Part shown: positions 1 through 9,105 of the stretch, piece by piece
Layout of the letters: each line of letters begins with the position of its first letter
How positions within the stretch are numbered: the stretch's first letter is position 1
Source of the DNA: Gemmatimonadota bacterium
GTDB lineage: Bacteria; Gemmatimonadota; Gemmatimonadetes; Longimicrobiales; Gaopeijiaceae
Direction of reading: 5' to 3'
Assembly: GCA_012960225.1 (NCBI GenBank)
Contig: DUBS01000004.1
Span: forward strand, 26,642-90,641
DNA length: 64,000 nt
Notes under the pieces: generated by a model
Told to the model about the DNA's origin: nothing
Database searches by the model: none
The model's input: the letters and a program-made list of their open reading frames with translations, nothing else
Translations under genes and position numbers: made by a program

Positions 1-1376
1 TCTAAACCAGTTGCCCCAGGGTCTTCGCCCCCGTGCAGGATGCCCCCAAAATCAGCCGTTGTCGCTATTCCTCCATAACCGGTGGGGACAAGCGTTGCAC
101 GGCCATCAATCTGGAGATTCTCTTCAGTCCCGGAGAAGTGTGCGTCCCCGCTGAGCCAACCCTCAAGTGGTATATCCGTCCCAAGCCAAGGTTCAAGCCA
201 CTCCAGGGCAAGCGGATTCATGACCACACCCATGTCATCAAGAGTTATGACATCAGTGAATAAGAGATCACCGTCTAGTCGGAGGCTGCTGCCCCCTAAA
301 TCTACTTCCAATCCCTCTAGACCAATATTCGTCCCATTCTCAGTCGCAATTGTCACAGCCCCACGGAATAATCCCTCTGGAATACGGTCATCTAGCCAGG
401 TTAGGTCAGAGAGATCTCCTGCTCCATCAGTTTCTAGAGATGCGAAGAATGCCCAAACATCAGTGTCTCCCCAAGAACCAACTCTGACCTCACCCCTAAC
501 GAGCGTTCTCTCAAAACGAAATGCCCCTTGGCGTACTCGGATTCCCTTCTGGCCAAAGTCAATCTCTCCGAAAGCTTCCTCAAGTCGAAATGGTTCAGAA
601 GTGACCGCATTGAGCATCGATAAAGAAGCAAGTTGCGCTTCTAGAAGACTTTCTGGGTTGCCTGGCCGAAGTATCACATCCTCAAGATCCAAATCGATAT
701 CTTCAAGAGACCGGTACAACAACTGTCTGCTGCCATCAGGCGATGGAACCAACCTGCCCGTGCTTTCGCCGTCAGAGGGTGTGAGGATCTTTAACAGACC
801 TTCGCGCACCGCAATTCGTCCCACATGGATCGGTTGGCGAGCAGCTTCAGTCGCGGTACCTACTGAATCAATTTCCTCACTACGCCGCACTACCCGCTGG
901 ATATTGAGCGCCTGCCCGGATTCCAGCCTTGAGATCTCAAACTCAAGGCCCCAAGCGATGATCGAACTAACTCGCAGATTTGATGTGATCCACGCCAATG
1001 GTGAGTACCGTACTCGGATAGAGTCAGCCCTGAGCACATGCACTCCGTCTTCGGCATCTAACTCGACCCCGGTTAAGGTCGCCCCAGTGAATAGTGTGCC
1101 ACTTTGTATTCCTTGGATTCTGAGTTCTCCGGCCAACTGCTCCTGAATCCTGGTTAACACTTGGTCCATGAAAACCCGCTGACCTGGACCGGTAGCAGAT
1201 AGGACTCCTACAAGAACAAAAAGCCCTCCCACGAGGACACCGCCCCATCTCAAGAGGCGGCGACCCAGCTTCTTCCCTGGTTTAGTAGGCGTCTCAATGC
1301 CCGTCGTTTTAGGCATTGCTTCAGCCGTACTTGAGTCATCAAATCCCTCGGTCGGAACCCCAGGTATCTCCTTCAT
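1..1376 (-). CDS. tamB: TamB-like translocation and assembly module protein (N-terminal part, runs off the left edge)
   Basis: A minus-strand frame stays open from the ATG at 1376 to the window edge, giving about 458 residues of an incomplete protein. Residues 1-36 are a charged cytoplasmic head ending in KKLGRR. One hydrophobic helix follows (about 42-60, WGGVLVGGLFVLVGVLS), and then long repetitive beta-type sequence of the AsmA/TamB kind, with recurring short GxxLxGxxL units. TamB is an inner-membrane-anchored periplasmic protein that works with the Omp85 protein TamA in moving proteins or lipids to the outer membrane. The start overlaps the stop of the tamA-like gene by one base (TGATG), as expected for a tamA-tamB pair. 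The C-terminal DUF490 domain lies outside the window, so the family call rests on the N-terminal features and the context. Confidence 0.82.
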   Translation of the reverse strand, partial: MKEIPGVPTEGFDDSSTAEAMPKTTGIETPTKPGKKLGRRLLRWGGVLVGGLFVLVGVLSATGPGQRVFMDQVLTRIQEQLAGELRIQGIQSGTLFTGATLTGVELDAEDGVHVLRADSIRVRYSPLAWITSNLRVSSIIAWGLEFEISRLESGQALNIQRVVRRSEEIDSVGTATEAARQPIHVGRIAVREGLLKILTPSDGESTGRLVPSPDGSRQLLYRSLEDIDLDLEDVILRPGNPESLLEAQLASLSMLNAVTSEPFRLEEAFGEIDFGQKGIRVRQGAFRFERTLVRGEVRVGSWGDTDVWAFFASLETDGAGDLSDLTWLDDRIPEGLFRGAVTIATENGTNIGLEGLEVDLGGSSLRLDGDLLFTDVITLDDMGVVMNPLALEWLEPWLGTDIPLEGWLSGDAHFSGTEENLQIDGRATLVPTGYGGIATTADFGGILHGGEDPGATGL

Positions 1377-3613
1377 CAGAATGCCTGGCCAATCGAAATG
1401 TGTAGTTGGAAGCGCCGGAAGGAAAATGATGAAGCCTCTCCGAAAAGCATCGAGGTGTTAAGCGCCGCTAACTCATGCGTTCGTACGTACGGAATGACGT
1501 TATCGTCAATGCTCATGCGGTCACTCTCCTCATGCACATTCGGATCGAACACCTCCAATTGTGATGTGACAACCGCAAGGGACTCCCCTGCTCCAAAGCG
1601 ATATGCAAGGTCTATACGTATCGGCCCGACCGGGCTGAGGTATCGAACTCCGACACCAGGAGTTACCTCGAGTTTGGAGAGATCAACTTCGTCACGTCCG
1701 CCCCAAACCTGACCAATATCAGTGAACGTTACCCATTCAAGATTCAATCCGATGGGGAAACGGAGTTCCAGATTCCCTTCCAGTACTCGAGTTCCACCAG
1801 TAGGACGTGGAACGAATCGCCCTTCATTTATGGATGTGGGGTCACAAGAAAGATCCAGTAATTCCGAAGGGTTGCACCCTGCTCCCTCTGGCCCAAGAGC
1901 CAGGAGCTGCACAGGATCAATTGTGAGGACCCTGGGGCCCAATCGGCCCTGTGCAAAACCGCGAACCGAGTTCGCGCCACCTGCGTAAAAGCGTTTCTGA
2001 GGATGAACCAGGTCGAATGTCCCAGGCGTCTGCAGTAACGCTTCAAATGCACCCGCACCAACCCACCCGCCACGTATTCGAGCCGCAAACACTCCAGATC
2101 GTCCAAGCCCGGAATACAGGGTGCCTTCAGCTATGGCCCGGTCATACCGAAAATTTGAGCCCGTCCACTGAGATGCGTGTTCAACCTCTAGGACTACGCT
2201 GTATCCGCGACTGGGGTTGAGAATGTTATTTGCGAGATTGCGAGTGAAACTGAACCCGATAGGAGCAAGCCAATTCGCATCCTGCAGAATCGAGACATCC
2301 TCTGGGCTACATACCAGCAAATTTGTGCAGAACAGCACTTCTGCGGCATTGAGCCGAGCTAGTTCTGGCCTGTATGAAAGTGTAAAAGAAGTCTGACGGC
2401 CGATCAGGCGTGTGAGAGCTAATTCAACACCAACGGCCTCGCGGACGAAAACATCGGGAAAGCTTTGCCGCTCAATGAACAGAGACGTGTTGAAGGAGTT
2501 TCGAGTAGAAAAAATCCACGGTTGGGCAAAATCTAACGAGACGGTCCCGGTCAATTCTCCAAACTCTTCCGTTCCACCCTGAGGGCAAAGCACATCCTGG
2601 AACTGAGGTGTCAGTACATTTGCGGCCCTCCCGCGAACCTGAAGAATGCGGCCTCCCCCGAAGAAGTTTCTTGCCGCCCATTGGGCCTCGACACCGAAAC
2701 ATTCAGCTGTAGTCCAGCCACCCCCATAGCGAACACGGTAAGCGTCTCCCTCTACCACATTGACGGCGATGGGAATCACAGAATCAGGATCAGACTGGAA
2801 ATCACCTGTCACCGAAGCGCTACGGATAATATCCAATCCAAAGAGCCTGCCCTGCCCCTGCTGTACCTCATCCCGGCTGTATAGATCTCCCGTACTAAAT
2901 TGCAAAGTATTGAGAACGGTCACTTCACTTAGCTCGGAGTTCCCAGATACCATAATGGGTCCGTAACGCACTCTTGAGCCGGGATCGATGTCGAATGTAA
3001 CCAGCGCAGTATAGGGTTCGACCGCTGGTATCAGATGCCTGCGAAGAACATTGACCCGACCATAACCTCTGTTCGCAAGACGGCGCTCTAGAGTGTCCCT
3101 GGTTGCGTTCAGGGCGAGTATACTCAATCGGTCGCCGGACTGGAGAGGGAGTCCTTCAAAGAGACCATCCTCAGTGACCTCGTCACTACCCTCAAAGTCG
3201 ACTCTCGTAGCTATAACCGGCTCACCCTCATCAATGATGAATGAGACGGTGGCCCGACCCTCCTCTCCGAGTGATGTAAGAGTATCGACATTGATCTCCC
3301 GAAACCCTCTCTGGTAGTACCAAGCCTCAAGCCTCAGGCGATCCAGAGGGACATCTCGCTCCAGTAAGTAGAAGCGCTGTATAGCAAAATTCGCACCTGC
3401 CCAGCAGAATGGTGTGAAAACCACTGACCGACACTCGGTTTCTCTTGTTACAATCGCGCGAGCCAAAGAGTCGTCCGGAAATGATTCGTTTCCTTGAAAG
3501 GTCACCTTGCTTACTTCAGCCCTACCTACCTGTGACAACACCGGTGATGGGATCAATACCCAGACGCATAGAGCAATCCATCTGATAGAGTGCAGGAAAC
3601 GGGGCTGAATCAT
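1376..3613 (-). CDS. tamA: Omp85-family outer-membrane assembly protein (TamA/BamA-like)
   Basis: 745 residues. It has a Sec signal peptide (about 1-27, ending LSQ) and then POTRA-type repeats to about residue 310, for example VSKVTFQGNESFPDDSLARA near 34-53 and YGPIMVSGNSELSEVTVLN near 217. The C-terminal half is a beta-barrel of the bacterial surface antigen family, with KRFYAGGANSVRGFAQGRLG near 545 matching the conserved VRGF region, and with a terminal aromatic residue (GQAF) typical of barrel proteins. Omp85 proteins insert other proteins into the outer membrane. The immediate downstream tamB-like gene favours TamA over the essential BamA. The start overlaps the 62-residue membrane protein upstream by four bases. 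A second BamA elsewhere in the genome is expected but cannot be seen here. Confidence 0.88.
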   Translation of the reverse strand: MIQPRFLHSIRWIALCVWVLIPSPVLSQVGRAEVSKVTFQGNESFPDDSLARAIVTRETECRSVVFTPFCWAGANFAIQRFYLLERDVPLDRLRLEAWYYQRGFREINVDTLTSLGEEGRATVSFIIDEGEPVIATRVDFEGSDEVTEDGLFEGLPLQSGDRLSILALNATRDTLERRLANRGYGRVNVLRRHLIPAVEPYTALVTFDIDPGSRVRYGPIMVSGNSELSEVTVLNTLQFSTGDLYSRDEVQQGQGRLFGLDIIRSASVTGDFQSDPDSVIPIAVNVVEGDAYRVRYGGGWTTAECFGVEAQWAARNFFGGGRILQVRGRAANVLTPQFQDVLCPQGGTEEFGELTGTVSLDFAQPWIFSTRNSFNTSLFIERQSFPDVFVREAVGVELALTRLIGRQTSFTLSYRPELARLNAAEVLFCTNLLVCSPEDVSILQDANWLAPIGFSFTRNLANNILNPSRGYSVVLEVEHASQWTGSNFRYDRAIAEGTLYSGLGRSGVFAARIRGGWVGAGAFEALLQTPGTFDLVHPQKRFYAGGANSVRGFAQGRLGPRVLTIDPVQLLALGPEGAGCNPSELLDLSCDPTSINEGRFVPRPTGGTRVLEGNLELRFPIGLNLEWVTFTDIGQVWGGRDEVDLSKLEVTPGVGVRYLSPVGPIRIDLAYRFGAGESLAVVTSQLEVFDPNVHEESDRMSIDDNVIPYVRTHELAALNTSMLFGEASSFSFRRFQLHISIGQAF

Positions 3614-3798
3614 GCCGGAGGGGCTTCCTTTGGGCCCAAATCGGGTGGCCTTTCGTTCTTTCTGGGAAGTGGGTCCCGCGCCAAGAATATTCTTGTCAGG
3701 TAGAATGCTGTGACTCCGACGCCTAATGCGACTGCTGTAGATGCTAATGCAGCCCGAAAATTCTCACTGCGAGTAGGGGCATTACGGATATAGCGCAT
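3610..3798 (-). CDS. Small single-pass membrane protein, unknown function
   Basis: 62 residues. It has a basic N-terminus (MRYIRNAPTRSENFR), one hydrophobic helix at about 17-39 (ALASTAVALGVGVTAFYLTRI) and a charged Pro-rich tail (RKNERPPDLGPKEAPPA). I do not recognise a family. It is accepted as real because it fills the space between the metallophosphoesterase and the tamA-like gene on the same strand, overlaps the tamA-like start by four bases (ATGA) and has a clean membrane-protein layout. Its position suggests co-expression with outer-membrane assembly genes, but no role can be inferred from the sequence. Confidence 0.62.
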   Translation of the reverse strand: MRYIRNAPTRSENFRAALASTAVALGVGVTAFYLTRIFLARDPLPRKNERPPDLGPKEAPPA

Positions 3799-3819
3799 AG
3801 TCGATCCTAAGCCCTCTCT

Positions 3820-4659
3820 TCACTTGCCATGTGACAGGGACTCATTAGACACATGTCGCCGCATCAAGGAAACGGGTTCCAAAGCTTCAAAGACCTGTTC
3901 ACTATTCCGTAAGAGATACGGAGTAACCTTGATCCGATCTTCCATTACATCCAAGACGTTCACACTGTTTGTGCCCTTTTCTTCTCCTCTGCCCCTTCGT
4001 GATGTCGCGGTCCCAGCAGTAATGAGTGGAACCCCCAAGTTTTTTCCCGGAACTACATCCCTCGACATTGCAACTTGCATCCGGTGAAGGTGCCCACTCA
4101 GCACTACATCCACCTCCATTTCTTCTATCTGATTGATGATCAGTGAAGCAGCCGGTATAGGTCGCCCTCCGCCCCCGGCACTCTTACACACAAAGTGATG
4201 GTGCGTGACAAGAACTCGAATCCCTTCTGTCGGTTCACTGTCGAAGCTCTGGCGGGCAAATCTGAGTTGAGCCTGAGTCAGGCGCCCACCAACAATCGCG
4301 CTCCACGGTGATGCAGAGTTCAGCGCGACCACTGTTGCTCCCGGAATCACAGTCACCGAATCAAGATCATGAGGAATAGTGCGATTCCAACTTCTGTATG
4401 GGACCAATAAGCGCTCCCAAAACCTGTAGAGTGGCACGTCGTGGTTCCCTGGTGTCACGATAAGAGGCACCTGGGGCAATGCTTCAAGAAATTTCCATGC
4501 AGCTTGAAACTCATGAGCCTTAGCCCGCTGGGTGAGGTCACCCGAAATGACTATCAGATTTGGGTCTACTTCAAACGCAAGCTGACGAAGTGCTTTTGCG
4601 GCACGAGGACGGAATGGTCGCCCCATCTGTAGGTCTGATCCGTGGAGGATCCTCAGCAT
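3820..4659 (-). CDS. Calcineurin-like metallophosphoesterase, CpdA-like
   Basis: 279 residues, cytoplasmic, with no signal peptide. The metallophosphoesterase blocks appear in order: GSDLQMG (7-13), GDLTQR (40-45), GNHD (near 94-97), THHHF (near 151) and GHLHR (near 192). This is the architecture of class III cyclic-nucleotide phosphodiesterases and related phosphoesterases. One oddity is that the first block reads D-L-Q where most members have D-x-H, so one expected metal-ligand His is Gln. The gene sits between lgt and the small membrane protein in the same run. The substrate is unknown; cyclic AMP is only a family-based possibility. Confidence 0.8.
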   Translation of the reverse strand: MLRILHGSDLQMGRPFRPRAAKALRQLAFEVDPNLIVISGDLTQRAKAHEFQAAWKFLEALPQVPLIVTPGNHDVPLYRFWERLLVPYRSWNRTIPHDLDSVTVIPGATVVALNSASPWSAIVGGRLTQAQLRFARQSFDSEPTEGIRVLVTHHHFVCKSAGGGGRPIPAASLIINQIEEMEVDVVLSGHLHRMQVAMSRDVVPGKNLGVPLITAGTATSRRGRGEEKGTNSVNVLDVMEDRIKVTPYLLRNSEQVFEALEPVSLMRRHVSNESLSHGK

Positions 4660-4673
4660 TGATCCAGTGCTAC

Positions 4674-5531
4674 TCAGGAGCTGCGTGCAGGCTCAGGACG
4701 ATTAGCACTCTTCATGCGCACTATCCCGACCAGTCCCACAGCTGCAATTGCAAGGCTCACCAGTTGTGCCAAGGTCAAGATACCGAAGAAGCGATCATCT
4801 TTGGCGCGTAGGAATTCGACCAGGAAGCGCTCTCCGCTCGCCATAACCAGCCAGAGCATGAAGAGCCTACCAGGACTTTTTTGGTTTTTACGCACACGCC
4901 AAAGGAAGAAGAAGATCAGCGTGCTGATACCCACCTCGTAGAGTTGAGTTGGGTGGACCGGCACAATCTGACCATACTTCTCAATAAGTTCAGGATCCAC
5001 TGAAATTCCGAAATCCCGCTCGATGATGTCCACTCGGGTAGGAGGTGACCCCTTTGGAAATGCTATCCCGAAAATTGAGTCGGTAGGGCGACCCCAATCA
5101 TCTCCCACGAGGAAGCAGCCCATACGGCCTACGGCATAGCCCAATGCAAGAGCGGGAGCGCCAGCATCAAAAGTCCGACGCAAAGGAAGTTTTCGCCGGC
5201 GAATCTCCCATATGACCAATGCCGTAGCGAGCAGGAAGCCGCCATACCAAACAAGGCCACCGCGAGAAAAAATCAGCGCTGCAGGGTCACTCGCGAGTCT
5301 CTCATAGTTAAGGAGGATGTAATAGCCCTTGGCACCGAGAATCCCGCCCAAGACACCCATGAAAACCAGATCCCAAGCTTTTTCGGGATCCTCACCCATC
5401 CGTTCCAACTCTGACCGAATGATCCAGCCACCGGTCAGAAACGCTAAGAGCATGAACACCCCGAATGAGGTGATCGGCATTCCACCTACTCCTGGAAGCC
5501 AGCCTGGAAGTTCAAAAATGACGGGATACAT
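4674..5531 (-). CDS. lgt: Phosphatidylglycerol--prolipoprotein diacylglyceryl transferase
   Basis: 285 residues, a polytopic inner-membrane protein. It transfers diacylglycerol to the lipobox cysteine of prolipoproteins, the first step of lipoprotein maturation. Family signatures are visible: RGGLVWYGGFLLA near 90-102, the conserved GRMGCFLVGDDWG block near 135-147 and HPTQLYEV near 193-200. At least six hydrophobic segments are present. The size and the MYPVIFELP-type N-terminus fit Lgt. Several products in this window carry lipoboxes (S46 peptidase, cyclase, TonB-C protein) and would be its substrates. Confidence 0.95.
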   Translation of the reverse strand: MYPVIFELPGWLPGVGGMPITSFGVFMLLAFLTGGWIIRSELERMGEDPEKAWDLVFMGVLGGILGAKGYYILLNYERLASDPAALIFSRGGLVWYGGFLLATALVIWEIRRRKLPLRRTFDAGAPALALGYAVGRMGCFLVGDDWGRPTDSIFGIAFPKGSPPTRVDIIERDFGISVDPELIEKYGQIVPVHPTQLYEVGISTLIFFFLWRVRKNQKSPGRLFMLWLVMASGERFLVEFLRAKDDRFFGILTLAQLVSLAIAAVGLVGIVRMKSANRPEPARSS

Positions 5532-5587
5532 GCCGGCCTAACTTCGCCTGACTACGAATTCACTGGAACCACCTATAGCCTTAGTGT

Positions 5588-6649
5588 TCACGCCACACTC
5601 TGCTCAAGCCCGGGTAGTGCCATAGTCGCTGAGGCTGAAATATCAGGTTCGGCTACATCGCCTCGATCGTAACGGAAGCGTGCTGCGCGAGCGATCATTG
5701 CAGCATTGTCTAAAGAAAGGCGTGTTGAGGCATGGAACAGTTCTCCCTCAGTACCAAGTCGGCTCGCAAGCTCGTCACACAGCCTCCTATTAGCGCTAAC
5801 TCCGCCACCGACAAGGACACGGGCGCACTTAGTCTGCCCAACAGCCCTCATAGTCTTGGAGGCAAGCACATCTACAGCAGCTTCCTGAAAACCAGCGGCG
5901 ACATGAGCGATTTCTGAAGACAATACATCGTCCGACTCAAGTCTTCTTACCAATTCTGCGACAGCTGTCTTCAGGCCGCTAAATGAAAAGTCATAAAAAT
6001 TGGCGTCATCCGGTTTTTGGTTGCCGCGAAGCATCGGCCTGGGGAGTTTATAACGAGAGGCCTTACCTTCAGAAGCGAGACGCTCGATCAGGGGTCCGCC
6101 GGGATACCCTAATCCCAAAAGCTTAGCCACTTTGTCGAAAGCTTCACCAGCTGCATCGTCCCTGGTCTCTCCCAATAATCGGTATTCTCCCCACTTTACC
6201 GCATGGACTAGAAGTGTATGCCCACCTGAGACGAGAAGAGCCACGAAAGGCGGCTCCGCAGCGCCGTTTTCCAGTGAAGGAGAAAACAGGTGCCCTTCCA
6301 TATGATGAACAGCAACGAGAGGACGATCACACGCGAAAGAAGCCGCCTTACTCCAAGATAATCCGACTAGCAGGGCACCAATAAGCCCAGGTCCCGCTGT
6401 AACTCCAAATACATCGATTTCACGCAGTGACACCCCTGCCTGACGGAGCGCTTCTTCCACCACTAAATCAACCTTCTGCAAATGAGCTCGTGCTGCGAGC
6501 TCTGGCACCACTCCCCCGAATATTTCATGCTCGTCTTGAGAGAGGATCACATGGCCAAGAATAGTATTCTCTCCATCGAGAACTGCAGCCGATGTCTCGT
6601 CGCAAGATGTCTCTAGGCCTAAAACCAAAGGGCGCAAGGTATTGCTCAC
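5588..6649 (-). CDS. tsaD: tRNA N6-adenosine threonylcarbamoyltransferase
   Basis: 353 residues, cytoplasmic. TsaD catalyses the final step of t6A37 formation on ANN-decoding tRNAs, with TsaB, TsaE and TsaC as partners, none of which lies in this window. The ASKHA-fold signatures are clear: VLGLETSCDETSAAVLD at the N-terminus, the metal-binding HMEGHLFSP near 115-123, SGGHTLLVH near 141-149, and GGGVSANRRL near 275. The start is GTG at 6649, overlapping the ybbR stop by four bases. Confidence 0.96.
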   Translation of the reverse strand: MSNTLRPLVLGLETSCDETSAAVLDGENTILGHVILSQDEHEIFGGVVPELAARAHLQKVDLVVEEALRQAGVSLREIDVFGVTAGPGLIGALLVGLSWSKAASFACDRPLVAVHHMEGHLFSPSLENGAAEPPFVALLVSGGHTLLVHAVKWGEYRLLGETRDDAAGEAFDKVAKLLGLGYPGGPLIERLASEGKASRYKLPRPMLRGNQKPDDANFYDFSFSGLKTAVAELVRRLESDDVLSSEIAHVAAGFQEAAVDVLASKTMRAVGQTKCARVLVGGGVSANRRLCDELASRLGTEGELFHASTRLSLDNAAMIARAARFRYDRGDVAEPDISASATMALPGLEQSVA

Positions 6650-7632
6650 CGGAGTGCCTGCTTAGTCCCAGTCAATCCCTCAGCAGCCCTTTTGGCAGTC
6701 ACAGTAGTAGTCTCAGAAATAGCGGTCACAAACTCGGGGATCCCTTCTAGTCGCAACGGAACACGTCGCTCTTCACCTGGCAGGATGCCCTCAAGATCCT
6801 CAGGCGATACCCAAACCCTGAGCAAGCTCGGGTCTAGTGCATTCACCAGGCTTCTGGGTCCAGAAAACCGGACCTCGACCACTACCGGTTCTATCGTCAC
6901 ATCAGCGCCGATCCTCTCAGCATCAAACTGTACAGAGAATCCTTGTAAAACCCGCTCGATGTCGTCTTCTACGTTGAGCCCCATGGTGACAACATCAGGA
7001 GAGACGTACGCGCCGTATAAGTTTGCCGTGTCGATAGCCACAGAGAAAACCCCGGATTTCTCAACTGTGGCTAGATCAAAAGGCTCCAACCAGACCGAGT
7101 CTAATTGAGATATCTGACTCTCCGAACCACGAACTCTTACGTTCAGCGGAGCCAACCCAACAGAGCTGGCCAAAGCAAGATTGTCACGTAAATCGCCATG
7201 GACACGGGTTGCTATGGGAAGGATGCGCGTCATCGTAGGCTCAAACATGAGATCTATCATCGCTGGTGAGATGAATTCTACAGTCAGGCCGGTCGACTGA
7301 CCAAGTTCGACCCAATCACGGTCGAGAAATACGCTCGTATCAGGTGTTCCAACTTGACTGATTGGGATACTCAGAGCTGTGCCTTCACGATCCAGTCTGA
7401 TGATATCACGGGATGAGCCACTAAGTTGCAGTTCGACCTCTGTAGGAGTGGTAGGTCCAGCGAGGGCCCACAGCGTGTCAGTCAATTCAACCCGAACCGG
7501 TACCCTTTGGAAACTTTCAGAAGAAGTGCGTGGCTCAGTTTGAACCAGAGCCCATAAGAAAACGGACAGGCCTAATGCCGCCAGCTTCAGCCTCCAGTCA
7601 CGGATCCGCCATACACTTCTTTTCCTAGGCAT
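6646..7632 (-). CDS. YbbR-domain membrane-anchored protein (CdaR-like)
   Basis: 328 residues from the ATG at 7632. A longer frame opens at 7686, but that start lies inside tlpA, and the 7632 ATG (MPRKRSVWRIRDW) gives a standard YbbR protein four bases after the tlpA stop. It has a basic N-terminus, one membrane helix near 17-33 (LAALGLSVFLWALVQ), then four repeats of the YbbR beta-fold with the recurring Val-rich pattern, such as VPVRVELTDTLW, ILPIATRVHGDL, FSVQFDAERIG and RRVPLRLEGIP. In Firmicutes the YbbR protein CdaR regulates the c-di-AMP cyclase CdaA. No cyclase gene lies here, so that role is untested. Confidence 0.85.
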   Translation of the reverse strand: MPRKRSVWRIRDWRLKLAALGLSVFLWALVQTEPRTSSESFQRVPVRVELTDTLWALAGPTTPTEVELQLSGSSRDIIRLDREGTALSIPISQVGTPDTSVFLDRDWVELGQSTGLTVEFISPAMIDLMFEPTMTRILPIATRVHGDLRDNLALASSVGLAPLNVRVRGSESQISQLDSVWLEPFDLATVEKSGVFSVAIDTANLYGAYVSPDVVTMGLNVEDDIERVLQGFSVQFDAERIGADVTIEPVVVEVRFSGPRSLVNALDPSLLRVWVSPEDLEGILPGEERRVPLRLEGIPEFVTAISETTTVTAKRAAEGLTGTKQALR

Positions 7633-7636
7633 TCTG

Positions 7637-8197
7637 TTATCCGCTCGCCAGTAGGCGACGGACAAGATCTTGGTTAACAGGAGCATCCCAACGTGTGCCG
7701 CCTGCGATTTTCTTGTAGATCAGCCCATCCTTCCCAATCAAAAATGTCTCAGGGACACCTGTAGTCTGGTAAGTTCGCTGTATATCTCCAGATGGATCAT
7801 GGAGAATCCGGAAAGTCAGATCCAAGTCTTTAGCAAATAGATCAAGATCTCCTCCCGCTCTACCAAAATCATCGGACTGACCGAGGGGCGCATCGATACT
7901 AACAGCAAGAATCTCAAAATATTCGTCGTCAAGTTCATCATAGAGGCGTTGCATCGATGGCATCTCCTCCAGACAGGGCTCACACCAGGTTGCCCAAATG
8001 TTCAAAAGGATGACCCGTCCATCGAAGTCTTCCAATGACATGGTGATGCCATCTAGGGATTTAGCAGAAAAGGTCGGTGCACTCGCTCCCGTGATCACCG
8101 GCTGAAGGCTCTCCCGTTTAACCCAAGCAAAGACGACGACCATTGCTGTCATAAGTATCGCCCAAAGATAGGGCGACCGGAGGAATCTTCGCTTCAT
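7637..8197 (-). CDS. TlpA/ResA-type membrane-anchored thiol-disulfide oxidoreductase
   Basis: 186 residues. An N-terminal helix (about 9-26, PYLWAILMTAMVVVFAWV) anchors a periplasmic thioredoxin domain. The redox motif is WCEPC (C72, C75), and the cis-proline loop is TGVPETFLI near 147-155. AhpC/TSA-like features (GASAPTFSAKSLDG, FDGRVILLNIWATWC) place it in the TlpA/ResA/CcmG group, which reduces apocytochrome or other periplasmic thiols. A GGAG lies eight bases before the ATG. No cytochrome c maturation genes are adjacent, so the target thiols are unknown. Confidence 0.9.
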   Translation of the reverse strand: MKRRFLRSPYLWAILMTAMVVVFAWVKRESLQPVITGASAPTFSAKSLDGITMSLEDFDGRVILLNIWATWCEPCLEEMPSMQRLYDELDDEYFEILAVSIDAPLGQSDDFGRAGGDLDLFAKDLDLTFRILHDPSGDIQRTYQTTGVPETFLIGKDGLIYKKIAGGTRWDAPVNQDLVRRLLASG

Positions 8198-8241
8198 GCG
8201 ATGTCTCCGAATCCCTTTTGGGATAATGATTCTGAGCTCAC

Positions 8242-9105
8242 TTAATCCCTCCGGTTCCTACGGCCAATAGGAGTCATTGTTCCATGCCCCTCCCCACTCA
8301 CACCAACCTTGAGGCGCACCTCTGCTCCTCGCTCCAACTCGATTTCAGAGGCAGGCTCCTGCTCAACCACAACACCCTGGTCTCTACCGAAGCGAAAGAC
8401 TTCCGCAATTTCAGAAACGACAAGCCCGAGTGAATCAAGCAAAACCAACGCCGCTTCTCTATCCAGTCCCAGGACTAATGGCATTGCCACTAAAGCTGGA
8501 CCAGTACTCACGATTATAAGGACCTCAGCCGGTAGTGGGATGATAGTGTCGGGAGGAGGAAAGACTTCCAGCACGCTACCCCGAGGTAAATCGGCCTCAG
8601 CCGTATCCATAGACACGATAAATCCACTGCTCTCAAGAACGATTTGAGCATGGTCTTCAGTCAACCCTAACACATCGGGCACAGATCGTAATTGAGGACC
8701 AAGGCTGACCGTAACCCTCACTTGGCTTTCCGGCCTGAGTACCTGTCCTGGAAGTGGTGACTGGCCAATGATCAACGCCTCTGGTACAGATGGATGGAGC
8801 AGAGAGTCAATCTCACCTAAAACCAAGCCTGCTCCCGTTAGGCGTTCGCGAGCGGTCGCAAGCCCTCCTCCACGAACATCCGGTACTTCGAAGAGATCCC
8901 CCGGAGGAGGTGGAAGTGGGAAGATGAATTGTGTGGTTATCAGATAGCCACCGAACCAACCAAGTAGAGCGATCATTAGCACACTAAACCACAGGCGAGA
9001 GTACCTACCCTGTCCTCGTCTCTCGTTGCTAGCCCCAGCGATTGGCCCACGCGATTTATCGCGTCGACTGCGCCTTCGCCGGGCGAGCGAGCCCCCTAAC
9101 TTCAA
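8242..9105 (-). CDS. Stand-alone PASTA-domain membrane protein
   Basis: 287 residues. A strongly basic cytoplasmic head (RRRRSRRDKSR) is followed by one membrane helix near 39-62 (LWFSVLMIALLGWFGGYLI) and then three PASTA repeats: about 73-135 (FEVPDVRGGGLATARERL), 138-205 (SVPDVLGLTEDHAQIVL) and 207-270 (MPLVLGLDREAALVLLDSL). PASTA domains bind muropeptides or peptidoglycan and usually sit on Ser/Thr kinases or penicillin-binding proteins. Here there is neither a kinase nor a transpeptidase domain. The start is TTG at 9105, overlapping the rsmB stop by four bases, with an AGGAGG inside the last rsmB codons five bases ahead. A function in sensing or binding the cell wall is inferred. Confidence 0.85.
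   Translation of the reverse strand: MKLGGSLARRRRSRRDKSRGPIAGASNERRGQGRYSRLWFSVLMIALLGWFGGYLITTQFIFPLPPPPGDLFEVPDVRGGGLATARERLTGAGLVLGEIDSLLHPSVPEALIIGQSPLPGQVLRPESQVRVTVSLGPQLRSVPDVLGLTEDHAQIVLESSGFIVSMDTAEADLPRGSVLEVFPPPDTIIPLPAEVLIIVSTGPALVAMPLVLGLDREAALVLLDSLGLVVSEIAEVFRFGRDQGVVVEQEPASEIELERGAEVRLKVGVSGEGHGTMTPIGRRNRRD

Noticed and set aside
82..1146. A plus-strand open frame of 354 codons at the left edge
   Set aside because: It is antisense to the tamB-like gene, is very rich in Ser, Pro and Arg, and resembles no protein family; the minus frame carries a coherent TamB-type protein.
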